In this document: positions 44,177 through 55,544 of the stretch, one piece after another
Layout of the letters: each line of letters opens with the position of its first letter
Numbering within the stretch: position 1 is the first letter of the stretch
From: Linyphia triangularis
Lineage: Eukaryota > Arthropoda > Arachnida > Araneae > Linyphiidae
Assembly (NCBI GenBank): GCA_963978545.1
Contig: OZ021733.1
Coordinates: forward strand, 32,345,424 to 32,409,423
Direction: 5' to 3'
DNA length: 64,000 bases
Position numbers and translations under genes: made by a program
The notes under the pieces: generated by a model
What the model saw: the letters and a program-made list of their open reading frames with translations, nothing else
Told to the model about the DNA's origin: nothing
Databases searched by the model: none

Positions 44177-45204
44177 ATGTCATCATCACGTTCTCCTTCT
44201 CCCATGGATGTCGTTGTCTCTAGTCCTAATGATCAAGTAAGTGTTTTTTTAGTAATATATTTTTAAATTATGTTTGAATGCTTATAGATTGTATTTATCT
44301 TGAACTTTTAAAATTACTTACTATGTATCTTAAAGAATATTCTTTAAATAAGATTAAACTTGTTGCTTTTAAGTAGATGAACGTTTAATGTCTAAGATAA
44401 ATTTGAAATTGTGTTATTTAATGTCGCATAACTGAGTTATCCACTTAAAACTTTCTCAATTATATATGAAATTCATGTCAATAATATGTTCTTTAAAACT
44501 TTTTCTAAATGTTATTCATTAGTATAAGATTCACGCCAAAATTTGTATTACTTTTGTACTTAGTATTTTTTCTAAATGTCATTCACTTGAATATTAGTAT
44601 AAGATTCACGCCAAAATTTTTGTCGCTTTTGTACTTAGTAATTTTCAATGTTGTAACTATTCAAAGTCGCCCTAAATTCACGCTAAAATTTTTATTGCTT
44701 TTGTACTTAGTAATTGTCAGTGCAGTAACTATTCAAAGTCACCCAAAATTCACGCCCGATTTTTCTCTGACGTAAAAAAAAACTTAGAATAATTTCTCAA
44801 TATCTTACTTTAGGAGGTTGTTGTTGAATCTACTGCTGCTGGACCTTCTAATGCTGCATCCACCTCACAAGACTTGCATGTAAGTATTATTTTTATCATT
44901 TAGGTGAAAGAATAATAACTTTAAAAACATATTACTCAAAGTTTTATTTTCAACAGATCTGTACCATCTGTCAGAAGGGTTTTACACAGAAATTTACTCT
45001 TACCCGGCACATGAAAATCCATCAGAAAACTGTAAGTATTACATTCGAAGGATAAACTATTGTTAAGAATATGTTAAAATAGCTTATTTAAATGTTAAAT
45101 AATTTTTTCTTTTCTTTTAGACTCCTGTTGCTGGACCCTTACAACATGCTACATCTTCAATTGCTGGACCTTCCAATGTTATGAATTCCATTGTTGAACC
45201 TCAT
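44177..45204 (+). CDS. Polymerase gene 5' exons: leader and first zinc finger
   Basis: Four short phase-0 exons, each ending before GTAAGT: 44177-44236 (ATG, MSSSRSPSPMDVVVSSPNDQ), 44814-44879 (linker with TAAGPSNAAS), 44957-45031 (one C2H2 finger, CTICQKGFTQKFTLTRHMKI) and 45121-45204 (second linker with IAGPSNVMNS). An acceptor at 44167 precedes the ATG exon. The alternation of AGPSN linker exon and finger exon, with all introns in phase 0, suggests duplication of a linker-finger pair. All exons remain open. Confidence 0.72.
44510..44770. repeat. Tandem repeat in polymerase intron
   Basis: A unit around TTCACGCCAAAATTT followed by GCTTTTGTACTTAGTA recurs three to four times at about 80-95 bp spacing within the intron after the ATG exon. 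A spurious 88-codon ORF results from it. Confidence 0.65.
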
Positions 45205-48200
45205 GTAAGTATTAGTTTTTTAAATTATGTTTCGCAGAGAGAGTTTTTTAGGTACTTTGATTTAAAATAAAGTATGTTTCACAGATGCAGATAGTTTATA
45301 GAAATAAAAAATGTTTTCAGATATTTTACAAATTAAATAATTTTTGGAGAAGACATATTTTGTAAAAATGTTTTAGGTTAATATATTTGAAGATTTTCAA
45401 TCCATTTTAGTAATACAGTTTTTAGATATTTCTACAAATAATGTGTTTTCAGGAGAGCTTTCCAGAAGAAGATATTTTTAAATAAAGTTTTGGAAAAAAT
45501 GTGTTGCCTTCAATAATTTTTTTTTAATACTTAATATAGATATAACTATCATGTAACTATTTCTATGTCGCATACTTCGAATAATTTCTTGAAACTCATC
45601 CTATTTTTTTTTTCAACAGGTCTGTGTCATTTGTGAGAAGTCCTTCATTCACAAAGGTCACTTCAACGCACATCTGAAGATACATTCAAGTGCTAAGGAT
45701 TTCACTTGTAGAGTTTGCAACAAATCTTTCACCACCAACTCAAACCTCATCAGACATATGAACAGCCACAAGAAGAACCAGTCCACTCATGCATGTCCTG
45801 ACTGCGGAAAGAGTTTCGGTCGTAAAGATGTCATGATGCAACATCTTCTCACCCACCTTCGAGTTGCTCAAGTAGGAGGAATTCAACCTGCACCCTCTGT
45901 GCCCAGAAGGAGGAGAGTAGAGGTGAAGACGTCCGATGTCTTTGCCACCCGTCATTTATTCCCGAGTGAAGAGGCAGTTGGAGACCTGCTTCTCTTCATT
46001 AGCGAAAGCACTCCCCAAGTTCAGGATGTGCTGCAGGAGGAGTTGGGAGAGAAGAGGGCCATCAAGTGGTATGTTGTGTCTAAAATCCGGTTCGTTCGTA
46101 AGAGTGATGAGGGAGACGAGGAATATGCCACACCCTATTTCCGGAGTAAGGTGCAGATGGAGCTGGATGACAGCGTCCTCCCTGAACACATCGACCAAGC
46201 CTTCGCCAAAATCAAGTCCTCCTTCGATGAATTCATCGAGCGGGGATCTGGATGGGTCCTCGATGAAATTATTCATTTGGAGGTGAAGACTGCAACGTAT
46301 CAACCTCTAGCCCCTGCTAGCCACTTCAAGTTACCCAACAAGTTGGCAGCAAAGAAGGCTGTCCTCAACATCCAGAACGAAGACAGTAAATGTTTCATGT
46401 GGTCTGTCCTGGCTGCCCTTCACCCCATTACTCATACAGATCATCCATACAGAGTTTCTCACTGTCTGGAATTCGAGCAGGAGCTCAAAATGGGAAATGT
46501 AAGCTGCCCCGTTCAACCATGCAAAGTCCGGATAGTTGAAAACCTCAACAACTTGAGGATAAACATCTACGGCTATGAAGATGATGAGATATTACCCCCA
46601 TACATCTCTAAGAGGGAGGATTCTGAGGTTATCAACCTACTTTACATCATTGAAGGAGAGAGGCAGCATTATTGCCTAATTAAGAGTATGTCCAGGCTTC
46701 TCACCAACCTCACTAAGTATAAAGGCAAGTGTTTCTATTGTTATAGCTGTCTGCATCGTTTTGCCAAGGAGGAGACTCTCAAAGCACATATCCCGTACTG
46801 TAACGAGCACTCACCCCAACACATCAAGATGCCGACTCCAAAGGACTGTGTACTGAAATTCAGTCGGTACAAGTTCACCCAGAAAGTCCCGTATATCATA
46901 TACGCGGACTTTGAGGCCCTTGTAGAGAAGTTGGATGACACCACCCCCTCCAGCACTATGAAGACAGCTACCCACGTCCCCTGTGGATACGCGTACGTTA
47001 TAGTAGGTCCAGATAGTAAGCCGACCAAACCCATCTCTGTCTACAGGGGAGAAGATGCAGTGGACCACTTCCTCAAGAGCATTATTGATGAAAAGGACGA
47101 ACTGGCGGTGAAGCTGACCACCATCATCCCCATGAAGATCACTGCACAGGATCAAATTACCATCAACGCAACGACTCATTGCAGCCTCTGCAAAGGCCGA
47201 CTAGGAACTGATCGGGTGAACGACCACGATCACTTGACCGGTCAGTTCCGTCAAGTGATCCACAATGAATGCAACCTTGCCTTCAGGTTGCGGAAAATGA
47301 TTCCCTGCGTCTTCCACACCTGAAGAATTATGATGCGCATTTGATCATGCAGGGGCTAGGGAAAGTGGTTGATCATGACATTGGAGTCATCCCTACAACG
47401 ACGGAGAAATACATCTCCTTCTCCATCACCAAGAAACTTGACAAGATCCCGGTAACTCTCCAGTTTATTGACAGTCTCCAGTTTCTGAACGCACCACTTC
47501 AGAAACTTGTCGATAATCTGGAGAGGGACAAGTTTCACATTTTGAAGAGTTCTATCGCATCTAACCATGGTACGTAATATAGTCAATGTTTATATTATAT
47601 AAATGTTCTCTTAACAATATCATTTAATTTTTATTTTTTCCTTAGATCTCTTGCTAAAGAAGGGAGTGTACCCTTATGAGTACATGGACTCGTTCACTAA
47701 ATTTCAAGAAACATCTCTGCCACCTCAGCAAGCCTTCTATAGCACCCTTACAAACTCCTCCATCACCGATGCAGATTATGACCACGTTCAAGTTGTTTGG
47801 GAAGCTTTCGGCATCAAAGACCTTGGCGAATATCACGACCTGTACGTGAAGACGGATGTGCTCCTCCTCTCTGATGTTTTTGAGAATTTCCGCCGCCTAA
47901 CTCTGGACTTTTACCAGCTAGACGCCGCTCACATGATGACGTCTCCGGGGTTAGTGTGGCAAGCCGCTCTCAAGAAGTCAGATGTCGGTTTGGATTTATT
48001 CACCGACGTTGACATGCACCTCTTCATAGAGAAGGGTATTCGGGGAGGAGTCTCCGTCATCACCCATCGTCATAGCCAGGCAAACCATCCAGACTGTCCT
48101 GAATATAATGCTGCTGAGGAAAAGAAACATATATTGTACCTGGATGCCAATAACCTCTATGGTAAGCATGAATTTACTTTAAAACTGTCATTTTTTTTAT

Positions 48201-48785
48201 TTAGCTTCTATGTTAATATTGAATGATTTAATTGGATTTTTCTTTCAGGTTGGGCCATGTCTCAATATTTACCTGTTGGTGATTTTCAGTGGGTGGACCC
48301 TGAAAACATCTCTACTCAAACCATCTTGGACCGAGCAGATGATGCAGATGAGGGTTTCATCCTAGAAGTGGATCTCGACTATCCTGCTAACTCCACGATC
48401 TCCATAATGATTATCCTCTGGCTCCCGAACGCTTCACCATAAAGTCAAATATGCTGTCTCCTACCGCCCTCGAGATTTTGGAAGAAATGCAGATGAAGCC
48501 AGCTTCTTCCAACGAGAAACTCGTTCCGAATCTTCAGTCAAAGAAGAATTATGTTATACACTATCGTAATCTGAAGCTATACCTTTCCTTGGGACTGAAA
48601 CTAACTAAAGTCCATAGAATTCTAAAATTCTACCAACAACTTTGGCTGAAGGACTACATAGCATTTAATACGGAGCAGAGAAAACTGGCCAAAACATCGT
48701 TTGAAAAAGATTTCTTCAAACTTCTCAACAATGCGGTGTTCGGGAAAACTATGGAAAATCTGAGGAATAGAGTGGATGTTCAGTT

Positions 48786-50793
48786 CATAGACCAAAGATA
48801 AAGCAGACTGATCGTAAACCTCCAAATCCTTGACCGAGACGCGCGAGGAATTGTGGGGCACAGATCTCCAAAACATAAACGCATTTTGTATAGACAATGG
48901 CTGCTTGCTTCGCATTTGGATGTACAAATCACCCGTCAAAAATAGTATGTACAGCTCCAAATATTTCATTTTACAGGTAAGTTCTTTTCTAACACTGTCT
49001 AATTATAGTTTGCATTGATTTTAGTTTCTAAAACTATTTATTTGTGTTTGAATGACTTCAAAATGAAAGTTCGTGTGGGTACTCGTTTCGTTTTCTTCAT
49101 TATTGTGTGTATCGCGGAATTTTCGATTAAATTTCAATTAGCCTACAGACTGCCATTTAATAATTAATTAATAACTACCACTTTAGAAGAGGCAATTGAG
49201 GTATCTGAATTTTTAAGAATTGTTTTCGTGAAGTCAGTATTTTCTGGAGATGAAGGATGAGTCACGTTAGGTGATCAAGTTTTGAATGAAAGCACGTGTG
49301 CTCTTCTCTCCGGAAATGGAAAAACATAGTTGATTCTCTACTTTGGTTTCAATGTTAAGAAACCAGTCAATGATATATGATGCAGTGCATTCAATAAATA
49401 AAAATCACAGCTCATAAAGAACTTGTTGTGTAAAAGAATTAGTTTCCCATAAGATGAAAAAGTGAAACCGAAAGTTATATTTACATGTTTACCTAACAAT
49501 ACAAAATTTTTCAGCTATGTAATTGTGAATGTGTAATTATGTTATACATCTATCCAATTCCTACAATATAGTTATTATAAAATACATTAAAATTATGTGC
49601 TAAATCTTATGCATTAACAAAATATGTTAAATTTTTGGAAAGATAATGAAAAAATTTAATTTCTTGAACATTTGTTAATTGTTAAATGAGATTTCCGTTT
49701 TATGAAATTGCTATTATCAATTTTTATCAATTATCATTAATTTTAGTCGTATGCAAAATAAGAGATGACATTTTTCTTTACACTTTTTCAAAGCCATGAT
49801 ATTCTACTGTGTTTAAGCTTCAACACAAAAACTTGATCTTGGAAGGAAGATTTAAAAAAAAAAAATGTTAAATCAGTATTTAAAAAAAATGTTAAACCAA
49901 TTATTTGAATAAGCATTATGATACTTAAATAATGAGATTTTCATTATTAAATATTTTTCCATTTTTCGTTATCTAGTAATAGTTTTTTTATTTGTAATTA
50001 TTGAAAGGTGAACTTAGGAAGAATATGTTCGCCTGTAAAATAACATTTTAAAGATGTTAAAAGTTCTTTTTAATAAAAGTGTACATTCATGCTAATGGGT
50101 TATTTGTTCTTTCATAACTAAACTAAAAACCTTTTAAAATATCTAAAAAACAAATAAAAATATGATACGTTTGTTTGCATCATGAAGACAGATCGAGATG
50201 ATATTTTATGTGTTTTGTTGCCATTGTTGTTGTTTTTTAAAGAATTTTAATAAAGAATATTTTGTAATGCTATTACTTTTTGAATTTCTTAAATATTATT
50301 CAAAAACATAAAATTACTATTCTTTGTTATTTTAATGAATAGTTAGAAATAAATAAACCTGTTGAGCCGAAACTTTTCCCTTTATTTAAATTTATAATTT
50401 CACCGGTAATTGTATGGCGAATGATGCGGCCACGATCCGTCACGGATGCGGGACGAATGTGTTGGAAGAACCCCCACACTTTACCGTCGACGGACAAAAA
50501 TAGGTGAACTTCTTGAAGTCAAATTTAATAAAATTATTCGAAACTTTCTTCTTTTCTTCTTAATGCAGCATAATGTATACATTCTAAGGAAAATATGTGA
50601 ATTTTTTCATAAGATTTATTCATATATTAGTGGATAAAACGCTATTTTTAAATTGCGAAATTTTACACAGTACGCAAGGCGTTTGCTGTTTCTTTTGGAA
50701 TTATGTTACCCATGATGCCTCAAAACATGTAATGTTTTTCTCCAATGAAGGTCAATGGGAAACGCCGCCTCTGCTCCTATTCTTTGCTCTATG
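48786..50793 (+). mobile_element. P-superfamily element (non-autonomous) inside the polymerase gene
   Basis: The ends are imperfect inverted repeats: left CATAGACCAAAGATAAAGCA, right (reverse complement) CATAGAGCAAAGAATAGGAG; 12 of the first 13 bases agree. The 8-bp duplication GTTCAGTT flanks it (48778-48785 and 50794-50801). An eight-base duplication, CA ends and a THAP exon are P-element features; hAT shares the first but not the THAP exon. The remaining interior is AT-rich without a transposase core, so it is an internally deleted copy. Confidence 0.85.
48897..48976 (+). pseudogene. THAP-domain first exon of a P-like transposase
   Basis: ATG at 48897 opens MAACFAFGCTNHPSKIVCTA and continues PNISFYR up to a perfect donor GTAAGT at 48977. 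The C-x4-C spacing followed by the SF-hydrophobic-R turn matches the start of THAP zinc fingers (C2CH). No later THAP exon or RNase H-like transposase core was recognised downstream within the element. Confidence 0.75.
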
Positions 50794-51501
50794 GTTCAGT
50801 TGGTGAACAACCCGCATAAAGCCAAGAAACTGGTCGCGTCTCCTGCCTTCCATGCCTTCACTGAGTTTGATAACAGCTTGGCAGCAGTACAAAGAAAAGT
50901 TAAAAGTCTCACACTTAATAGACCCATTTATGCTGGTTTCACCATCTTAGAACTGAGCAAGGTTTTAATGTATGATTTCCACTATAATGTCATCATGAAG
51001 AAGTATGGAAGTAATGCCCGCCTACTATTCACCGACACAGATTCGCTTACTTATGGACTCACCACCCCAGATCTGACTGCTGACTTACAGCAGTTAAAGG
51101 GATTTTTTGACTTTTCTGACTATCCATCAGATCATCCCCTACACGATGTGTCTAACAAGAAGAAGATCGGTTACTTTAAGGATGAACTTAACGGAAAATC
51201 TGCTTTGGAGTTCATAGGGCTTCGTTCCAAAATGTATTCCATTTTAAGCGAGTGTGGTGAGAAACAAACGGTCAAGGGAATCGCAATCGCAGCTCAAAGA
51301 CAGCTAAAACATCAGACCTATAGAGACTGTCTTCTCAATTGACAGCCTTCGTCTGTGGTTCAGCATCGGATCGGTAGTGAAAAACATCACATTTTCTCCA
51401 TCCAGCAAAGAAAGCGAGCGCTCTCGGCATTTGATGACAAGCGATACCTGTTGGAGGATGGCATAACTAGTTATGCGTATGGTCACTACAAAATTCCTTA
51501 A

Positions 51502-51789
51502 ATTTAATTCTTCTAACTTAATTTTTCACAATTCATTAACTTTAGTCATTATTTTTACTAAAATATTACATTAACTTAATTTTTATAAAAACTAAAATTA
51601 GTACATTTTCAGGATTTTGTTAGTGACCATTAAATTTAATTTTGGGAAATATACGTTCCCACAAGTCTTCTTCAAAAACTGGACACTCTTAAATTTAATT
51701 TTTAATGTAACTATTCTAGAAATAGTTTGTGACCAACATTAATCTTTTAGACTAAAACCTTAAAATTGTTAAGAGGTGAAGATATCTTC
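51502..51789. other. 3' region of the polymerase gene
   Basis: AT-rich with repeated TTAAATTTAATTTTT stretches. No clear AATAAA close to the stop was noted. Confidence 0.4.
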
Positions 51790-51793
51790 TTAA

Positions 51794-52052
51794 CCTGTTC
51801 AGGACCGGCGAAAGGAGAAAGAAGCGCTTCCCCAGGCCCGCGCGCTCAAAGAGACTACGCACGCACGGGACCGGGCATTTTTCCCCGTTAAGCATTTTGC
51901 CCCGTTAAATTCAAATAAAACGTTCCAATCTGAAATCACGTCTGTGTGATGATGGGCCGGCTGGCACGGAAACACTGATCACAAATACGATATCGCGGGC
52001 CGTGAGGGAAGAATCGTCTGATCACATATACGCGATCACGGTCCTGAACAGG
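51794..52052. mobile_element. 259-bp MITE with TTAA target site
   Basis: The ends CCTGTTCAGGACCG are perfect 14-bp inverted repeats bounded by TTAA on each side (51790-51793 and 52053-52056). TTAA duplications are typical of piggyBac and Kolobok; the CC start favours piggyBac. It is GC-richer than its host and has no coding capacity. Confidence 0.85.
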
Positions 52053-52056
52053 TTAA

Positions 52057-52624
52057 AGGATATCATCGGATGGTTGATTAGTGACCTCAAGTTTCAAAGA
52101 AATATACATTCTTTGGAATAAGATCTTTTTTTTGTTAGGGTGGAGTGAGGCGGTACCAATTCTTCCTAAAAGAGGTATCGGGCTGGAGGTGGGTCCTCAC
52201 CTTTAATAATTAATTTTTCAAAATTTATTAATTGTAATTCTAAAGTCTTAACTTATTCAAAATTGGTTAGGGAAGGGGGGTGGGTAGATGAGTTACCATG
52301 AAGGCAACGTCCGATAGTCGATATTTTAACAATTGTTTGGTAAAATATTGAAATGTCACGTGTAGCTCGCGGTTAGGGTTCTTTAGACCCTTAGCAAATG
52401 GCCTTCACTTTTATTAAATTTAAAAGTCGTGTTAAGATTTTTTTATTTGCATGTATCTCTGATCTTAGAAATTTAATGACTGTTAAATTCATCCCTAGAT
52501 GGCGCCGAAATTACATTAAACTTAGTAGAAAACTATCTTACTAGACTGTATAGTCAATGAGAAGAGAGTATTTGGTGATGTGTCTAAAACCGACCAATCG
52601 CAAGCAAGTATTTTGCCGATCTCT
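52057..52624. other. Polinton segment between MITE and right TIR
   Basis: No gene recognised. Contains a G-rich patch near 52270-52285. Confidence 0.45.
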
Positions 52625-53472
52625 AACATAAAGCAAGTTATGACGTCATTCCCACTGTGATGTCACTAGTAAAAATATCTATAACTCTAAGTTATTCGTT
52701 TAGAAGCAGCCCTAAAACAACTCAACTTCACCTGAAAGGTAAATCGTAACTAAAAAGTGTTGCTACCACTCAAAACTTTTAACGTAAGGCAAGTTATGAC
52801 GTCATATCCACTATGACGTCACGCAATAAAACCCTATCACCATAATGTTCTTATTTAGAAGCATCCCTAGAACAATTCAACTCCGTCTGAAAGGTAAATC
52901 GAAACTAAAAAGTGTTGCCACCGCTCAAAACTTTGATATAAAACAAATTATGACGTCATATCCACTGTGACGTCACTCAATAAAAGCCTAACACTCTAAC
53001 TTATTCGCTAAGAAGCAGCCCTAGAACAACTCAACTCCGCCTTAAAGGTAAATCGAAACTAAAAAGTGTTGCCACCGCTCAAAACTTTTAACGTTAAGCA
53101 AGTTATGACGTCATACTCACTGTGACGTCACTAGTAAAAATATCTATAACTCTAACTTATTCACTTAGAAGCAGCCCTAGAACAACTCAACCCCATTTAA
53201 CTGGAAACAAAAACTAAAAAGTGTTGCCACCGCTCAAAACTTTGATATAAAACACATTATGACGTCATACCTACTGTGATGTCATACACAAACAGCTTAT
53301 AACGAAACCGAAACTAAAACAGCAACAGGAGGGAAACAAGTCAACTCCACTTCCGGTCACGTGACTTACTGTGACGTCATATCCGGTGATGTCACTTCAC
53401 ATCTGGTCACGCCCCCATACCATACCGTCGCTCGGTCGCTCCATGGCTCAGGAGCCCTATTTTCTAACTACT
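52625..53472 (-). repeat. Polinton right TIR with tandem CRE-rich units
   Basis: About 848 bp, inverted relative to the left TIR. The marker AAAAAGTGTTGCYACC occurs near 52752, 52907, 53061 and 53215, so four units. Nine exact TGACGTCA octamers are present. The extra unit makes it about 110-150 bp longer than the left TIR. Confidence 0.92.
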
Positions 53473-53478
53473 CCCCCC

Positions 53479-54370
53479 CCACCCTCGTCTATTAAAACAA
53501 TTTAAAAACTGGAGAAAAGCGACCAAATTCACTGGATTTAAGAAACTGTATGCTTAATATAAATAATAGATTTTAAATTGGTCATTGTGTGAACAGAAAT
53601 TTTTTTTGGAAAATTGAATGTTTCAATAAAAACTCATTTACTATCTTGAATGTGCGTGCTACCCCATTGGTTTTTTACCCAAGATCATCTAAGTTATATG
53701 CATTTTATGAAGAAAATATATAATGTAAAAATCTTTAAGGATTTACACACAGTTGTAGAATTTCATGGTTCTATGCTGGGCACATGTATATTTCGTATAT
53801 AACTTTCAAAACATCGTTTTATACATAAAAGTCACATATTTTTTATTTTCATTTCTTTGGAAAAAATTAATAAAGTAATGAACATTGCTTTGAAATAGAT
53901 TTGATAGTAAATAAAATAGGGGGTATAAAAAGAACGAAAAAGCACTAATTCACATTTTTATATCTTTTTGTTCTAAATTTTTATACAATACATTGTTTTA
54001 AATCTTTTTCTGACAATATAAGCTACATTTTATATTTTCTACATTTATTGGAATTTTGCACCGCAAACAAGACTGTTCAATGCAGGCCAGATGTTGTTTT
54101 AATTTTTAAGCCTTTTTGTTTCAGAAATTAGGATAGTGACTTTTTCGACTTTCTAAAAAATTTTTCGAAAGAATTCCAAATTAATAACGTATATAATAAA
54201 GTCCTCAGCTCATCATTACTTTTCATTTGATAGCCAACGTATTATAATAATTACATCTTTTAGTACCAAAAATGTAGAAATATTAAAATCGGGCAAATTC
54301 AAAATGGGGGGGGGGGGGGATCGGGACCCCTGTTTAATGAAAACGGAATTTTGATAGAAAATAATGATAC
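53479..54370. other. Flank right of the Polinton
   Basis: AT-rich DNA, with a run of 12 G near 54306. No gene recognised. Confidence 0.45.
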
Positions 54371-55330
54371 AGTGGCGTTTAGGGACGCCGACAGGGGGGT
54401 GAGGAACAAAACAGTACACATGATAGGGGCCCGTTTCGCCAAGTAGGGCCCGCACAATTAACGACCCCTACTTTTTCTTTTCTTTTTTCTTTTGCTCCGT
54501 CCAACAGACGCAAACCACAAGTGGAGAGAGCGACTATGGGGGACAGTTGTAATGGATGTCTGCTCTATCAGAGTGGGAGTTATCCGATTTTTACTTTTTA
54601 TTGTTCTTTTGACGAACTCTGACATCAACGGCAAACAATATGTATTGAAAAAATTATAGTGTTATTTCTTGGACAAAGGTTTAATATGAAGTGAGAATTA
54701 ATCTAAAAAGTGGCATTTGATGACCCGCGCCTTATAGACCTTTTTGAGGGCCCGTGCCATATAAAATACGATATTTATTCTTAAACGTGAAACTTCATTT
54801 AAGTACATGCAAAAGTTATTAATTGTCATTTCATAGACGAGAGTTTATTGTAATTTTTTAGGAATAAACAAACACGTAATAAACATCAAGTATGCCAGAG
54901 GAGACCCGGGCCCCGAAATACAACTTAATAATAAAATATAGTATACAATAAATTTAGTATGTCAATACTCACCCAAACTGTGTATACGTACTAGGAATAA
55001 ATAATTTTCTGTGGTGCCCTTTACAAGTACGTCGCGCAACGTTAAAAACATCTAAACAAACAAGAATTAAACATCAAGCATTGAACTTCGAAAGGGCCCC
55101 GTCGATTGTTGTCTCAACAGAATAAATATATTATATTTAAATTTAAACTACATAATCATAAATACACTAAAAATAAGCACATGTATCAATTATAAATTAA
55201 ATGTTTCGTTTATGTGCCCACCACATACTCACGAACGTAGGCCCTGATAATCGCCTGGGGCCACAACACCTGGGCCTTGGGCCCATGATTTTAGGGGCCC
55301 CGAAATTGTCTGTAGACCTATAGCATTTGT
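54371..55330. repeat. GGGCCC-rich degenerate repeat zone
   Basis: Starts CAGTGGCGTTTAGGGACGCC and repeatedly contains GGGCCCGT, GGGCCCCG or GGGCCTTGGGCCC in an otherwise AT-rich setting. Similar GGGCCCGA stretches with AGCGGCCCTGGTGGCG recur at 63330-63395, suggesting a shared transposon family. Structure and borders are unclear. Confidence 0.4.
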
Positions 55331-55387
55331 TTCACATAAACTATGTGAATATCGTTTATAATCTATATAAAAGAATTTTTACAAAAT

Positions 55388-55410
55388 ATATATATATATA
55401 TATATATATT
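55388..55410. repeat. (TA)n microsatellite
   Basis: About eleven TA units immediately left of the unnamed transposon's outer sequence. Confidence 0.8.
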
Positions 55411-55544
55411 AGGGCGTATCGAAAAAATCGAAGTTTATCAAATCTCTTAGCGGTAGTGCGGAAAATTTGTGGACACTCATCAGTAATAAGTGTGTGAAAT
55501 TTTAAAACTCTGGGTTAATATCTTCTGTCGCCTCGCCTCAATGG

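Larger units (their letters stand above)
45620..51501 (+). pseudogene. POLB: Protein-primed DNA polymerase B (Polinton), interrupted
   Basis: Exon 45620-47569 begins with three more C2H2 fingers (for example CVICEKSFIHKGHFNAHLKI), then the exonuclease YADFE near 46890 and an HNH-like CSLCKG...DHDHLTG cluster. Exons 47646-48161 and 48249 onward carry polymerase motif A (DANNLYG, split by an intron), NNAVFGKTMENLRNR and motif C FTDTDSL near 51030. Damage: frameshift near 47319, frameshift near 48395, a 2,008-bp P-like insertion at 48786-50793, and TGA at 51340-51342; the frame after the TGA stays open to TAA at 51499-51501 and ends AYGHYKIP. The polymerase would replicate the element by protein priming at the TIR ends, but not from this copy. 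Confidence 0.92.
34477..53472. mobile_element. Polinton/Maverick, 18,996 bp
   Basis: A virus-like self-synthesising transposon related to adintoviruses. The ends AGTAGTTAGAAAATAGGGCT are inverted repeats, and CCCCCC flanks both sides (34471-34476 and 53473-53478), fitting the 6-bp duplication known for Polintons, although the run is longer on the right. Between the TIRs lie all hallmark genes: protein-primed DNA polymerase B, retroviral-type integrase, adenovirus-type protease, A32-type ATPase, major and minor capsid proteins. An extra AlkB-like gene is present. The polymerase, major capsid, protease and one minus-strand gene are interrupted, so this copy cannot work alone as read. It stands 2.2 kb upstream of the AUP1-like gene. 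Confidence 0.97.

Noticed and set aside
44509..44775. 88-codon ORF with repeated SIRFTPKF-like segments
   Set aside because: It lies in a polymerase intron and is created by an intronic tandem repeat.
45956..47179. Several long minus-strand ORFs opposite the polymerase
   Set aside because: They are antisense shadows of the GC-richer polymerase exon and show no motifs.
48830..49018. 62-codon ORF across the start of the P-like insertion
   Set aside because: It reads through the insertion in the wrong frame; the THAP exon at 48897-48976 is the meaningful frame.
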